From positions 1,240,001 through 1,304,000 of the forward strand of contig JAWPMT010000004.1 of NCBI GenBank assembly GCA_033344775.1: a stretch of DNA of 64,000 nucleotides, given 5' to 3'. The DNA comes from Cytophagales bacterium (lineage in GTDB: Bacteria > Bacteroidota > Bacteroidia > Cytophagales > Cyclobacteriaceae). Within the stretch, counting starts at the first letter, position 1. The number at the start of each line of letters is the position of its first letter. The translations under genes and the position numbers were made by a program. Positions 42,897 to 52,013 of the stretch are shown piece by piece. The notes under the pieces were generated by a model. That model ran no database searches, had not been told where the DNA came from, and worked only from the letters and a program-made list of their open reading frames with translations.

Positions 42897-45770
42897 ATGC
42901 AAACATTCCTTCAGGAAGTAGCTCAACATGTGCTGACCCAACACAAGGATCATCTTGATCAGGTAACGATCATCTTTCCGAACCGAAGGGCAGGACTATT
43001 TTTCCGAAAAGCCATTGGGCAACTGATTGACAAGCCCATCTGGATGCCTCGAGTTACAAGTCTGGAGGATTTCATACTGTTTCATTCCGAGCTGGAAAAG
43101 ATCGATACTCTGGAAGCAATCTTGAGACTGTATGATGTCTACAAAGCCCAACAGCCCCGAGAAGAATCATTTGACCGTTTCTTTTTCTGGGGTGAAATGA
43201 TCCTACGCGATTTCGATGAAATTGATCAGTATCTGGTTGAAGCGGATCAGCTGTTCACTTCGATCAAGAGTCAGAAAGAATTGGATGAGGAATTCTATTT
43301 TCTTGATGAAGAAGAACTGAAAGTCATTCGGTCGTTCTGGAGCACATTCCTTCCTGATGCTTCAAAAACGCAAATGGCTTTTCTGGAAACCTGGAAAATA
43401 CTAAAGCCCATTTACCATCAATTCAAGACGCATTTGTCCGAATCAGGCAAAGGCTATGGTGGTCAAATCTATCGTCTGTTTTGGGAAGCTTTGAAAAACG
43501 ATCAAGTGACCATTCAAGGACGATTGATCCTTGCCGGATTCAATGCCCTGACCAGTGCGGAAGAACGAATCATCAAACTGCTGGTCGAAAAGAACAATAC
43601 GGAAATTCTCTGGGACCTGGATGCGCATTACCTCGAAGATGATAAGCAGGAGGCCGGGCATTTCTTAAGGCTATATCGAAAAGACACGCTACTCGGCAAG
43701 ACATTCCCTGAAGCGCCACCCAAAGCCATCGCTGCACCGAAGAAGTTTAAAGCGATCGGTGTTTCATTAGAAGTGGGACAAGTAAAAGCCATGGCGGAGC
43801 ACCTGGAAACATTGGCTTCTTCACCAGATTTTGTACCGGAGCAAACGGTGATTGTAATCCCCAACGAGTACATGTTGTTTCCATTGCTTCATGCGATACC
43901 TCCGAGCATCGAACAACTGAACATTACCATGGGCTATCCGATGAAAGACACGCCTGTGTTCAGTTTGCTGGAGAGCTTGCTCCAATTACAAAGTTCCGCC
44001 CGGGAAAATGTGGTTAATGGAAGCTCTTTTTATCACCGGCCGGTGATTGAGATTCTGGGACACCCACTCATCCTGCCTATCGCTGAAGAAGCGGGAGAAA
44101 TGATCACTGAAGACATTACCAAACGCAACCTGATCTTTGTCTATCAATCCGAGCTCAAACTTCCTAAGCGCTTATTCGAGCTGATCTTTGCCAAACCGAT
44201 CAAACCGCTGGTCTATTTATTGGACATTCTCAAAGAATTGCACCATTGCTGGAAGGATCAGGGAAATGACCTGGAATTAGAGTTCATCAGCCGGTTCTAT
44301 CAACACACCGCAAAACTGGAAGAAATGATCGGTCAAAAAGCCGAGCAGTTGAGTTATGACTTCCTGATCAAGCTGTTCCGGAGACTATCCAGAAGTCTGA
44401 AAATTCCTTTCGGTGGAGAACCTCTGGAAGGGCTACAGATCATGGGGGTACTGGAAACAAGGAACCTGGATTTTGAAAATGTATTTATTCTGAACATGAA
44501 CGAGGGTAGCTGGCCAGCTCCTCCGAAAAAAGGATCGTTCATTCCCTACAATATCCGAAAGGCTTTTGACCTTCCAGTCTTTGAACATCAGGACTCGATC
44601 TATGCCTATTTGTTTTACCGATTATTGCAGCGGTCCAAACAAGTTTGGTTTTACTACAATACCGTATCGGAGTTCAATGTGAATGGAGAAATCAGTCGCT
44701 ACATCCGACAGCTGGGATTTGAAACCGAACATGAGATAGATTATCAGATCCTGGCCAATCCCATAGCGATTACGCCTGCACAGCCCATTAATATCGAAAA
44801 GTCACCTGAAGTCATGTTCAAATTGGGCCGATTCCAGGTAAGGCCTGGAGAATGGACACCTCGGCTAACTCCTTCAGCCCTGGACACGTATCTGTATTGT
44901 CGATTGCGGTTTTATTTCAAATATGTACAAGAGCTTTATGAGCCTGATGAATTGCAGGAAGAATTAAGCCCTATGGTCTTCGGCAACATCCTGCATGATG
45001 CCATGGAGATCCTTTACAAGCAATTCATCAAGAAAAACAAACGTCCAATCATAGAACCCAATGACTTCTTCGGACTGGAAAGTGGTGTAGATGGAGCGAT
45101 CAATAAAGCCTTCATCAAACACTACGATGTAAAGAACGAGACCAAGTTCAAACTGGAGGGGCGAAACATCATCGCGGCAGAAATCATTAGAAAGACCGCC
45201 CTAAAAATCCTGCACTTCGATCAGCAGTATGCACCTTTCAAGATCATTGGCCTGGAAACCAGTACCAAAGACGGATATACTTTGGACTACCCGGTGACCG
45301 TCAATGGAAAAACCCTCACCATTGGGATCAAAGGGAAGATCGACCGACTGGATCAGAAGCAAGGGAAGGTCCGGGTCATTGATTACAAAACCGGAAAAGA
45401 TGCCAAAGAATTCGGTAGTGTATCGTCCATGATCGATCGAGATGATCCCAAGCGCAATAAAGCCGCATTTCAGGTCTTTTTCTACAGCTACTTGTTTTAC
45501 AAAACCTACAAAGGAGAATACACACAGATTGAACCAGGCCTATTTAATAGCCGGGACTTGTTTGACGATAAATTCAGTTGGCAGCTGGTAGAAAAAGCGG
45601 GACGAAGTGCTCATTCGGTCAATGAGTTCCGAGATTATCTGGAGTCTTTCGAGGAGATCGTAACAGAATTACTAACAGAGATCTATGATGCTGAGGTGCC
45701 TTTCAATCAGGTGGAAGACGAAAGCAAATGTCGTTTTTGTCCTTACAAAGAGATCTGCGGACGGGGATAA
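42897..45770 (+). CDS. AddB-like PD-(D/E)XK nuclease with Fe-S cluster motif
   Basis: A 957-residue protein. The N-terminal two thirds resemble an inactive helicase half as in AddB, with the opening FLQEVAQHVLTQHKDHLDQVTIIFPNRRAGLFF. The last 300 residues are a RecB-type nuclease: YLYCRLRFYFKYVQELYEPDE, LHDAMEIL, and the active site GKIDRLDQ...VRVIDYKTGK. The end CRFCPYKEICGRG together with the cysteine of YLYC supplies the four ligands of the [4Fe-4S] cluster seen in AddB. The family works with AddA in double-strand-break end resection. No AddA gene lies in this window. The start codon is 51 bases after a possible hairpin-free gap, preceded by TTAATTTG. Confidence 0.88.
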   Translation: MQTFLQEVAQHVLTQHKDHLDQVTIIFPNRRAGLFFRKAIGQLIDKPIWMPRVTSLEDFILFHSELEKIDTLEAILRLYDVYKAQQPREESFDRFFFWGEMILRDFDEIDQYLVEADQLFTSIKSQKELDEEFYFLDEEELKVIRSFWSTFLPDASKTQMAFLETWKILKPIYHQFKTHLSESGKGYGGQIYRLFWEALKNDQVTIQGRLILAGFNALTSAEERIIKLLVEKNNTEILWDLDAHYLEDDKQEAGHFLRLYRKDTLLGKTFPEAPPKAIAAPKKFKAIGVSLEVGQVKAMAEHLETLASSPDFVPEQTVIVIPNEYMLFPLLHAIPPSIEQLNITMGYPMKDTPVFSLLESLLQLQSSARENVVNGSSFYHRPVIEILGHPLILPIAEEAGEMITEDITKRNLIFVYQSELKLPKRLFELIFAKPIKPLVYLLDILKELHHCWKDQGNDLELEFISRFYQHTAKLEEMIGQKAEQLSYDFLIKLFRRLSRSLKIPFGGEPLEGLQIMGVLETRNLDFENVFILNMNEGSWPAPPKKGSFIPYNIRKAFDLPVFEHQDSIYAYLFYRLLQRSKQVWFYYNTVSEFNVNGEISRYIRQLGFETEHEIDYQILANPIAITPAQPINIEKSPEVMFKLGRFQVRPGEWTPRLTPSALDTYLYCRLRFYFKYVQELYEPDELQEELSPMVFGNILHDAMEILYKQFIKKNKRPIIEPNDFFGLESGVDGAINKAFIKHYDVKNETKFKLEGRNIIAAEIIRKTALKILHFDQQYAPFKIIGLETSTKDGYTLDYPVTVNGKTLTIGIKGKIDRLDQKQGKVRVIDYKTGKDAKEFGSVSSMIDRDDPKRNKAAFQVFFYSYLFYKTYKGEYTQIEPGLFNSRDLFDDKFSWQLVEKAGRSAHSVNEFRDYLESFEEIVTELLTEIYDAEVPFNQVEDESKCRFCPYKEICGRG

Positions 45771-45878
45771 AAGACCTCCTCAATGTTTCTATTTCAGTCA
45801 TTATCCACATTTTATGCCGATTGAACGAGATTTCAGTACGTGTCATCGCAATCATCTGGAGGGAGTATAATATTTATT

Positions 45879-45886
45879 TAAATTTG
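45879..45886 (+). promoter_or_regulatory. Candidate -7 element (TAAATTTG) of the 270-residue secreted protein gene
   Basis: TAAATTTG matches TAnnTTTG exactly, 33 bases before the ATG at 45920. No clear TTG sits at the -33 position. Confidence 0.35.
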
Positions 45887-45919
45887 GCTTAATAGCTCAA
45901 CACTTAGACATTTAATACC

Positions 45920-46732
45920 ATGGACACGAGAGGAAAGCTGCTTATGGCAGGTGTGATGTGTTTCCTAAACATTGCTCTGATTGCCCAAACGAAACAGGAA
46001 AGGTCCGAAAACATCAAAGCACTGATCAAAAAAAATCACCTTGAGGATGTAGAAATCGTTGTGCATCGATTGGCAAAATCCAACGAGTTCCTAAACATAT
46101 TGTTAAAGAATGGTCACAATGTCGATGTAGACAATGTGAAATTCAAAAAGAAGGACGTCAGTGTTGGTGAAGACATAGACATTTATGTAACCCACTTTAG
46201 TGAACATCAATCTTTCACCCTGCTGATGCTTCCAGTGAGTTTCTACAATCTAAGCATATACGACACGTTACTTTTTGCTTCATTGGAAGTGAGTGATGAA
46301 TGGCTGGAAGATCGTTTCCATCAGCAAATCCCTTCCGAAGAAGCCAAGGCAAAAATGCTGGCCTCTGAAACGCATACTCTTCTACAAGAGCACATCGCTT
46401 ATCAAGCAGATAAACACCTGGACTTAACAGGCATGGGTGAAATGCAAATTCAACTGCATGAAACTTACGTGTCCACCAGCGAAGTAACAACAGATCTTCG
46501 TGGATTAAGCAAGGAAGAGCGCGAGTTGATCACCAGTTCTTGGAGTCTCATCAAGAAGTCGCTATCCCACAATGCACACCTCAACATAGAATCGAATGTT
46601 TACGTATTTGGTGTAGATGACATGGACGTCACCTTTACCAGCGGAAACATCCAGAAGCACTTTAAGGTGACGCCAACCAATATTTTTGAGCGACACGAAT
46701 TCTCGCTAATCAATGAATCGGATGGACAGTAG
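45920..46732 (+). CDS. Hypothetical secreted protein, 270 residues
   Basis: A 270-residue protein with a signal peptide (KLLMAGVMCFLNIALIAQ). The mature part begins with TKQERSENIKALIKKNHLED and contains a beta-rich region (EDIDIYVTHFSEHQSFTLLMLPVSFYNL) and an acidic helix-rich middle. No conserved domain was recognised. It stands alone between AddB-like nuclease and the DUF58 cluster, with its own candidate promoter and a weak downstream hairpin, so it is probably monocistronic. Confidence 0.7.
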   Translation: MDTRGKLLMAGVMCFLNIALIAQTKQERSENIKALIKKNHLEDVEIVVHRLAKSNEFLNILLKNGHNVDVDNVKFKKKDVSVGEDIDIYVTHFSEHQSFTLLMLPVSFYNLSIYDTLLFASLEVSDEWLEDRFHQQIPSEEAKAKMLASETHTLLQEHIAYQADKHLDLTGMGEMQIQLHETYVSTSEVTTDLRGLSKEERELITSSWSLIKKSLSHNAHLNIESNVYVFGVDDMDVTFTSGNIQKHFKVTPTNIFERHEFSLINESDGQ

Positions 46733-46890
46733 TCCTTGAACGTTTTACGCCATCACTCCTAAAATCTGATAACGCTGGTATTAATTTTTCATCTGATTAT
46801 TCAAGAAGTAAAAATGTTAATCGGTTATTGAGTTTACCTACACCTGAAATTGTTATCTCTTGATTCTGGATTTCCTGCCGAAGGCATGGT

Positions 46891-46909
46891 GAACCATTTT
46901 GGGTGGTTC
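46891..46909. terminator. Weak hairpin between convergent genes
   Basis: GAACCA (46891-46896) and TGGTTC (46904-46909) form a 6-base stem with a 7-base loop, followed on the plus strand by TTTATT. It could end transcription from the secreted-protein gene at 46732, but it lies about 160 bases away. Confidence 0.35.
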
Positions 46910-46985
46910 TTTATTGCGGGTTGGCTTTATTCTTTTGGGCCAAGACTTTCACTATTCCCAGATGTTTCCGGAATTATTGCTCGAC

Positions 46986-48305
46986 TTATAAAACCCTACG
47001 ATTCTTAATTTGAATGTAGCGATTCAAGACTTCCACGCTCAGGTTTTGTGGTGTGGTGTATAAGCTTAGGATACCCGCATGGTGTAGTTTTTCATGGATC
47101 AATTCCTTTTCCCGGATCATTTGAGCTGCAATGGCCTTTTGATAGATACCTTCAATCGAAGAGGATTCCTCCTCCATTACCAGGTCTACTTCGGTATTTC
47201 GAAAAAAGATTACCAGCAAAAGGTGCTGACGGTTGAGCATTTTCAGGTAAGGTAATTGACGCTCCAGCGAATGCTTCGATTCAAAGTTGGTGAACAGTAA
47301 GCATAAACTTCGCTGATTGATGTTTTTGTGGCAAAAGGTATAGAGCGAAGTATAATCCACTTCCGAAAAAGAGGTTTGCTCGTGATACAAGGCTTCCATC
47401 AATTTATGGATCTGGTTGGCCTGACGGTTGGCTTTCACAAAGGATGAAGGCTCTCCCTCAAAGGAGATCAACCCTGCCCGGTCCCCTTTTCGGAGGGCCA
47501 CATGACTCAAAACCAGGGTCGCATTGATGGCATAATCCAGCAGGGTCATGCCTTCAAAGGGCATCTGCATGGAACGACTTTTGTCGAGCAAACAATAAAC
47601 GCCCTGCGATTTTTCATCGGTAAAATGGTTGACCTGCAGGGTATTCTTTCTAGCGGTAGCCTTCCAGTTGATATGGCGTGGATCATCTCCTAGCACATAA
47701 CTGCGAATGCTATCAAATTCCTGACTGTTACCCACTTTCTGTACGCGCTTTTGCCCCTGCACTTGTAACTGCTGGGAAATGGCCGCCAATTCCAATTGGT
47801 TGATATGGATAAAAGAAGGATAAACCCTAATGGTCACTTCCTCGCCGGCCTTTTCTCGTTTCTGTATCATCCCAAGGAGACTACTGACCAAAACGTTGGT
47901 GACACCAAAGTGGTATTCGCCGCGGGTCTTTGGAATGATATCGTACGATAGGTCACACAAAACTCCTGGTTTCAAATCCAATGTCATCTCAAAATCCCTG
48001 ATCTGTAATTGATCGGGTAATTCATCAAGGATCACAAGGGAGACCGGGATCCGATAATGGCTTTGAATGGACAGATTAATGGTATTGACATCTCCATTGG
48101 AGAGGCGATCTTGTGCATGACGCTGCACCTCCACATACCCTTTTTGACCAAACAGCAGCCAAAAGTCAATGACCAACACGACCATATCAACAGCAAACAG
48201 TAATTGAGCGACGCTGTAAATGACCGGAAAATAATAGCCGAGCACGAACAGTACGATCAGTACTATCTGCAAAAAATAAAACCTACGTGTCGGAAAAAAT
48301 TTCAA
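46986..48305 (-). CDS. DUF58 domain protein (MoxR-associated)
   Basis: A 439-residue protein with two N-terminal membrane helices (residues 9-50), then a beta-rich part and a DUF58/von Willebrand A-like domain. The DUF58 hallmark GDDPRHINWKATARKNTLQV is at about residues 205-225 and YCLLDKSRSMQMP is a MIDAS-like start. DUF58 proteins are partners of MoxR AAA ATPases, forming a chaperone-like system for membrane or periplasmic proteins. The start is a TTG at 48305; there is no ATG before the membrane helices. It is the last gene of the MoxR cluster. Confidence 0.88.
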   Translation of the reverse strand: MKFFPTRRFYFLQIVLIVLFVLGYYFPVIYSVAQLLFAVDMVVLVIDFWLLFGQKGYVEVQRHAQDRLSNGDVNTINLSIQSHYRIPVSLVILDELPDQLQIRDFEMTLDLKPGVLCDLSYDIIPKTRGEYHFGVTNVLVSSLLGMIQKREKAGEEVTIRVYPSFIHINQLELAAISQQLQVQGQKRVQKVGNSQEFDSIRSYVLGDDPRHINWKATARKNTLQVNHFTDEKSQGVYCLLDKSRSMQMPFEGMTLLDYAINATLVLSHVALRKGDRAGLISFEGEPSSFVKANRQANQIHKLMEALYHEQTSFSEVDYTSLYTFCHKNINQRSLCLLFTNFESKHSLERQLPYLKMLNRQHLLLVIFFRNTEVDLVMEEESSSIEGIYQKAIAAQMIREKELIHEKLHHAGILSLYTTPQNLSVEVLNRYIQIKNRRVL

Positions 48306-48330
48306 CTCACTTCTCTGTTAATCCCAGGAT

Positions 48331-49281
48331 CTATTTCGGCACCTCTACTTGTTGAATGATCTGCCTGCTGATCTCCTCAAGCGTGACTCCTTGTAATTCT
48401 GCTTCAGGAGTAAGTACCACCCTATGTTCGATGACTGGCCTTAATAAATACTGAATATCTTCAGGCGTCGTATAATCTCTTCCTTTAATAGCCGCAAAAG
48501 CCCGTGAAGCGTTCATCAGATCAATCGATGCTCTTGGTGAAGCACCTAAATACAAACTCGGATGTTCACGGGTATGCTGCACCAATGTCGCGATGTATTT
48601 CAATAAATCTGGCTTGATCAGGATTCCACCTATGAACTCCTGTATACCAGCTACTTCTTCTTTGGACAGTACCTTTTCAATAAACGCCAGTTTTTTGAAG
48701 CCATCTTGTTTGTTGATCAATTCCAGGATCTGTTGTTCTTCTTCTAAGGTAGGATAATCAACATTGATCTTGAACAGGAAACGGTCCAGTTGGGCTTCAG
48801 GCAACTTATACGTTCCCTCCTGCTCTACAGGGTTTTGGGTGGCAATGACCATGAAAATACCTTCCATAGGATAGACAATACCATCATTCGTGACCTGCTT
48901 CTCTTCCATTACTTCGAACAATGATGCCTGGGTTTTCGCAGGTGCGCGGTTAATCTCATCGATAAGCACCAGGTTGGCAAAAACCGGCCCTTTCTTATAT
49001 TCAAAGTTCTGCTCCTTCAGATTAAAGATGGAAGTGCCCAGGATATCTGAAGGCATCAGGTCCGGAGTAAATTGTATCCTCTTAAAATCCGATTCCGTGA
49101 TGGCGGCCATCAATCTTGAAGTGAGGGTCTTTGCAACACCGGGTACCCCTTCGATCAGCACATGGCCTCTGGCAAATAAGGCGGTCAGCAACAAATCAAG
49201 CATTTTCTGCTGTCCAATAAGCGCCTTGGCTGCTTCAGCCTTGATGGTTTCGGTTTTCTGTGAAAAGGTGGATAGATCCAT
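48331..49281 (-). CDS. MoxR family AAA ATPase
   Basis: A 316-residue cytoplasmic AAA ATPase. Walker A is VPGVAKTLTSRL, Walker B is VLIDEINRAPAK, and sensor 1 is ATQNPVEQEGTYKLPEAQLDRF. The family assembles or activates partner proteins that carry DUF58 or von Willebrand A domains. The ATG at 49281 was chosen because AAGGAAATT lies immediately before it; the frame also opens with a TTG at 49299 overlapping the upstream stop. The gene sits between DUF4350 and DUF58 genes, as usual for this cluster in Bacteroidota. Confidence 0.94.
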   Translation of the reverse strand: MDLSTFSQKTETIKAEAAKALIGQQKMLDLLLTALFARGHVLIEGVPGVAKTLTSRLMAAITESDFKRIQFTPDLMPSDILGTSIFNLKEQNFEYKKGPVFANLVLIDEINRAPAKTQASLFEVMEEKQVTNDGIVYPMEGIFMVIATQNPVEQEGTYKLPEAQLDRFLFKINVDYPTLEEEQQILELINKQDGFKKLAFIEKVLSKEEVAGIQEFIGGILIKPDLLKYIATLVQHTREHPSLYLGASPRASIDLMNASRAFAAIKGRDYTTPEDIQYLLRPVIEHRVVLTPEAELQGVTLEEISRQIIQQVEVPK

Positions 49282-49295
49282 AATTTCCTTGTTCT

Positions 49296-50429
49296 TCAAC
49301 GTTGATAATTAAATTTCCGCAATCGGTCCTGAAAATTTCTAAGGTCTTCACTGGCCATATAAGTTGTCTTGGGTAAAGCCTCAATCTGCTCAAAAGTCCT
49401 GATTACTTCTGCTTTGTCCAATCCCGTCTTGGATGTGATGAATTGATAATATTTTTCCGTAAAAGCGGGTTTAACAAAATAGCGCTTTTGCAGGTCCAGA
49501 AAGAAATAGGCCGCCAATTTTTGAGCAGCTTTCGCATGCTTTTTTTCCCGAAAAAACAATGCTCCCATGGTCTTGATGAAATGCACGGTGGTATTTTCCG
49601 GAGGAGCAAGCACAGGAGTAGGCCGCTGTTTTCTACGGCTATTGATGATCAAAAAACATATCAAAGTCACCAGCGTCAGGTACAAGGCCCAGGTAAGCGC
49701 CCGCTCTGTCAAAACATATCGGAATGGCGATGTATTTTCTCTTCTTCCGGCATGATAATACTGCGTATAGTGTACACCACGCTCATCCAATTGACTTAAG
49801 GCAAATGCTGCAAATGCTGAATTCTGTAACATCCCATAGTTGCTAAACAATAAGGGAGCCGAGCACAAGATCAACTGTCCATTTCCGATGTTCCTTCGGA
49901 TTAATACTGGTCGACCGGCTTTGGCTAACGTTTCCCAATCCTCTCCCAGCCTCGTAAATTCCCCATAAACCAGGGCCGAGCTATAACCATGACTCTCGTC
50001 ATTGAAATGCAGTTCCAATGTATCGGAATAGATTGGAATCAATCGCTGCCCCTTGACGTTGGTCCTCACATTAAGGCTATCCTGCATACGCCCTGAGAAT
50101 TGGGTTGCTGCGATCAATACAGAATGACCTTGTTCCAGTCGTTCATGTATTGCATTTAAATCTGTCTCGCTCGGAGCAAATTCTTCTGTTAAGATCAACA
50201 CATTTCCTTGCCTTTCTTTTTCCTGATACAAAGTGGTACTGGAAAAAGTCACTTCTCCTGTAAATAGATCGGGTAGTCGCTCACCTAAAATGAAAGCACC
50301 ATATGGCTCTTTGTCCTTTACATCATAGGTCGGCGCCCAAACCCTTGGAGTTGGGGAATAGTATTGTATCAGCACGTATAGTAAGAACAGTACTCCGATG
50401 AAGATGTATATCCAGCGTTCTTTACTCAA
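49296..50429 (-). CDS. DUF4350 domain protein
   Basis: A 377-residue membrane protein. It has an N-terminal helix (RWIYIFIGVLFLLYVLIQYY), a soluble part with the DUF4350 pattern YDVKDKEPYGAFILGERLPDLF and LILTEEFAPSETDLNAIHERLEQGHSVLIAA, and a second helix near residue 250 (ALYLTLVTLICFLIINSRRK). The C-terminal part, rich in basic and aromatic residues, is cytosolic. The start TTG at 50429 overlaps the DUF4129 stop. The family is of unknown function but always appears in MoxR/DUF58 clusters. Confidence 0.82.
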   Translation of the reverse strand: MSKERWIYIFIGVLFLLYVLIQYYSPTPRVWAPTYDVKDKEPYGAFILGERLPDLFTGEVTFSSTTLYQEKERQGNVLILTEEFAPSETDLNAIHERLEQGHSVLIAATQFSGRMQDSLNVRTNVKGQRLIPIYSDTLELHFNDESHGYSSALVYGEFTRLGEDWETLAKAGRPVLIRRNIGNGQLILCSAPLLFSNYGMLQNSAFAAFALSQLDERGVHYTQYYHAGRRENTSPFRYVLTERALTWALYLTLVTLICFLIINSRRKQRPTPVLAPPENTTVHFIKTMGALFFREKKHAKAAQKLAAYFFLDLQKRYFVKPAFTEKYYQFITSKTGLDKAEVIRTFEQIEALPKTTYMASEDLRNFQDRLRKFNYQR

Positions 50430-51145
50430 TTGATCAATTGATTTGATGATGAAATTCCCGCTTCAAAATCTTGTTCCGTTGGTTCATAGTCCCCATACCA
50501 TGTTGACTCGAATAGCAATCCGATTTTCTGGAATAGTGGCCGTTTTTCAGAAGGGAGTTCTTCGGTATATTCCAGTACGGTTTTCCACTTCATGAGTTTG
50601 ACCACTCCCTTTCGATGCATGGCTTGCAGGGTCTTGATATACAGGTACCGGGCGGCTAGTTTACGGTCACCAGCACTCAAAGTCTGTTGAAAAAGCTGTT
50701 CATAGTCCTTTTCCTCTTCGAGTTCAGCTACCACTGGAATCGGGCCTCCCTTTTCACCAGTCCCTATCATCAAAGGGCCGTAGCGCATTCGAATGATCAA
50801 TACCACTCCAAAGATGACTATGAGAATAACCACCAGTTTGAACAAGTTATCCATTAACCACGCTGCATTCTCTTCTCCGAGGATCTCCGCCAGTTGACTC
50901 AACAGCCAAAACAGAAAAATTCCAAACCAGGATGGTCCGGCAGCCATTTCTGAAGAATAATCAAATGCTGAATCTTCCTTATAATCCGCCAAGGCTTCCT
51001 GGTCGAATTGACGTAACGCCGGAGCAACTGTGACTGTTTGTTGAGCAAGACTGTCTGAAACAGTATTATTAGCATATGCAGGATGGCCCCAGAAAAGGAA
51101 CAACACCAGTCCACAAAAAAGAAAAACGCTATTTGATGTTTTCAA
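50426..51145 (-). CDS. DUF4129 domain protein
   Basis: A 239-residue protein with a signal-like N-terminus (VFLFCGLVLFLFWGHPAYA), one helix near residues 105-125 (LFKLVVILIVIFGVVLIIRM), and a C-terminal DUF4129 domain: AGDRKLAARYLYIKTLQAMHRKGVVKLMKWKT and FESTWYGDYEPTEQDF. The TTG at 51145 overlaps the upstream gene by 17 bases. No ATG precedes the hydrophobic segment. The family is part of MoxR clusters in many phyla and has no defined role. Confidence 0.85.
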   Translation of the reverse strand: MKTSNSVFLFCGLVLFLFWGHPAYANNTVSDSLAQQTVTVAPALRQFDQEALADYKEDSAFDYSSEMAAGPSWFGIFLFWLLSQLAEILGEENAAWLMDNLFKLVVILIVIFGVVLIIRMRYGPLMIGTGEKGGPIPVVAELEEEKDYEQLFQQTLSAGDRKLAARYLYIKTLQAMHRKGVVKLMKWKTVLEYTEELPSEKRPLFQKIGLLFESTWYGDYEPTEQDFEAGISSSNQLIN

Positions 51146-51989
51146 ATCCTTCGATTTCGGATTTAAGGCCGCGGCCTTCTGTCCTTTCGGTCAAGTTGAA
51201 ATACTGAAACGCCAGTGCGATACTGGGCAAGGTGAATAATACATAAGACAAAGAGTTGATCACTGAGCTACTGACTACTTGCCAAAACTGGGCACTTTGG
51301 TCACTCAACAAATCCTCCGAACCAAACACTTCGTTTACTCCAATAACAATCCCAATAGGTAGAGCAATTGCAAAAGTGAGTATAGAAACTAACATGATCG
51401 TGACAACCAGCAATCCGAAAGTACTCCACCACTTTCCACGGATGAGCGTAAACGGCTTACTTATCGCCTCTCCTATGGAGATGTCTTCAAACACGTATAC
51501 TGGAGCGGTCAGTGAAAAGACCACAGCCAGGTAGATACCCGGAATAAGGAAAAAGAACATACCCATCACGGAAATAATGGAGGTAGCAACAGAAATGACT
51601 ACAATTCCAGCCAATTTTGGAACTAGTTTTTCTATCACTTCAAGGGGACGCACTTCCTGTTCATTGTTTTCTGTCATCCGCATGTAGGTGAATATTGAGC
51701 CAAACAATGCTGAATTCAAGACCAGAGAAAGAGTCATGGACAGCAGAAATACGGGTACCGCTTCCCCGATCAGGTTGAATATCTCGAACGGATCGTTAGC
51801 GCCAAACGTCATCCCTTGCAACTCCGCAAAAAAGTAATACTGAATGAATCCTCCTACCACGGTAAATGGCACCGTAACCACAAGGATCAATATAAACAAG
51901 GACAGGAAGTGTTGTCGTAAGTATTCAATCGTGGCATTGAACTTCTGACTAAAATCCCGGATTCGATAATATTCTATTCGTTGTGACAT
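51129..51989 (-). CDS. Six-helix membrane protein of the MoxR cluster
   Basis: A 286-residue integral membrane protein with about six helices, including LFILILVVTVPFTVVGGFI, VPVFLLSMTLSLVLNSALFGS, AGIVVISVATSIISVMGMFFFLIPGIYLAVVFSLT and MLVSILTFAIALPIGIVIGV. The layout resembles glycerophosphodiester phosphodiesterase membrane-domain or DUF4013-like proteins that occur in this place in Bacteroidota. No enzymatic motif is visible. It is 24 bases downstream of the SpoIIM-like gene and overlaps the DUF4129 gene. Confidence 0.75.
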   Translation of the reverse strand: MSQRIEYYRIRDFSQKFNATIEYLRQHFLSLFILILVVTVPFTVVGGFIQYYFFAELQGMTFGANDPFEIFNLIGEAVPVFLLSMTLSLVLNSALFGSIFTYMRMTENNEQEVRPLEVIEKLVPKLAGIVVISVATSIISVMGMFFFLIPGIYLAVVFSLTAPVYVFEDISIGEAISKPFTLIRGKWWSTFGLLVVTIMLVSILTFAIALPIGIVIGVNEVFGSEDLLSDQSAQFWQVVSSSVINSLSYVLFTLPSIALAFQYFNLTERTEGRGLKSEIEGFENIK

Positions 51990-52013
51990 GTTGTTTTAAG
52001 GATTAAATAAATG

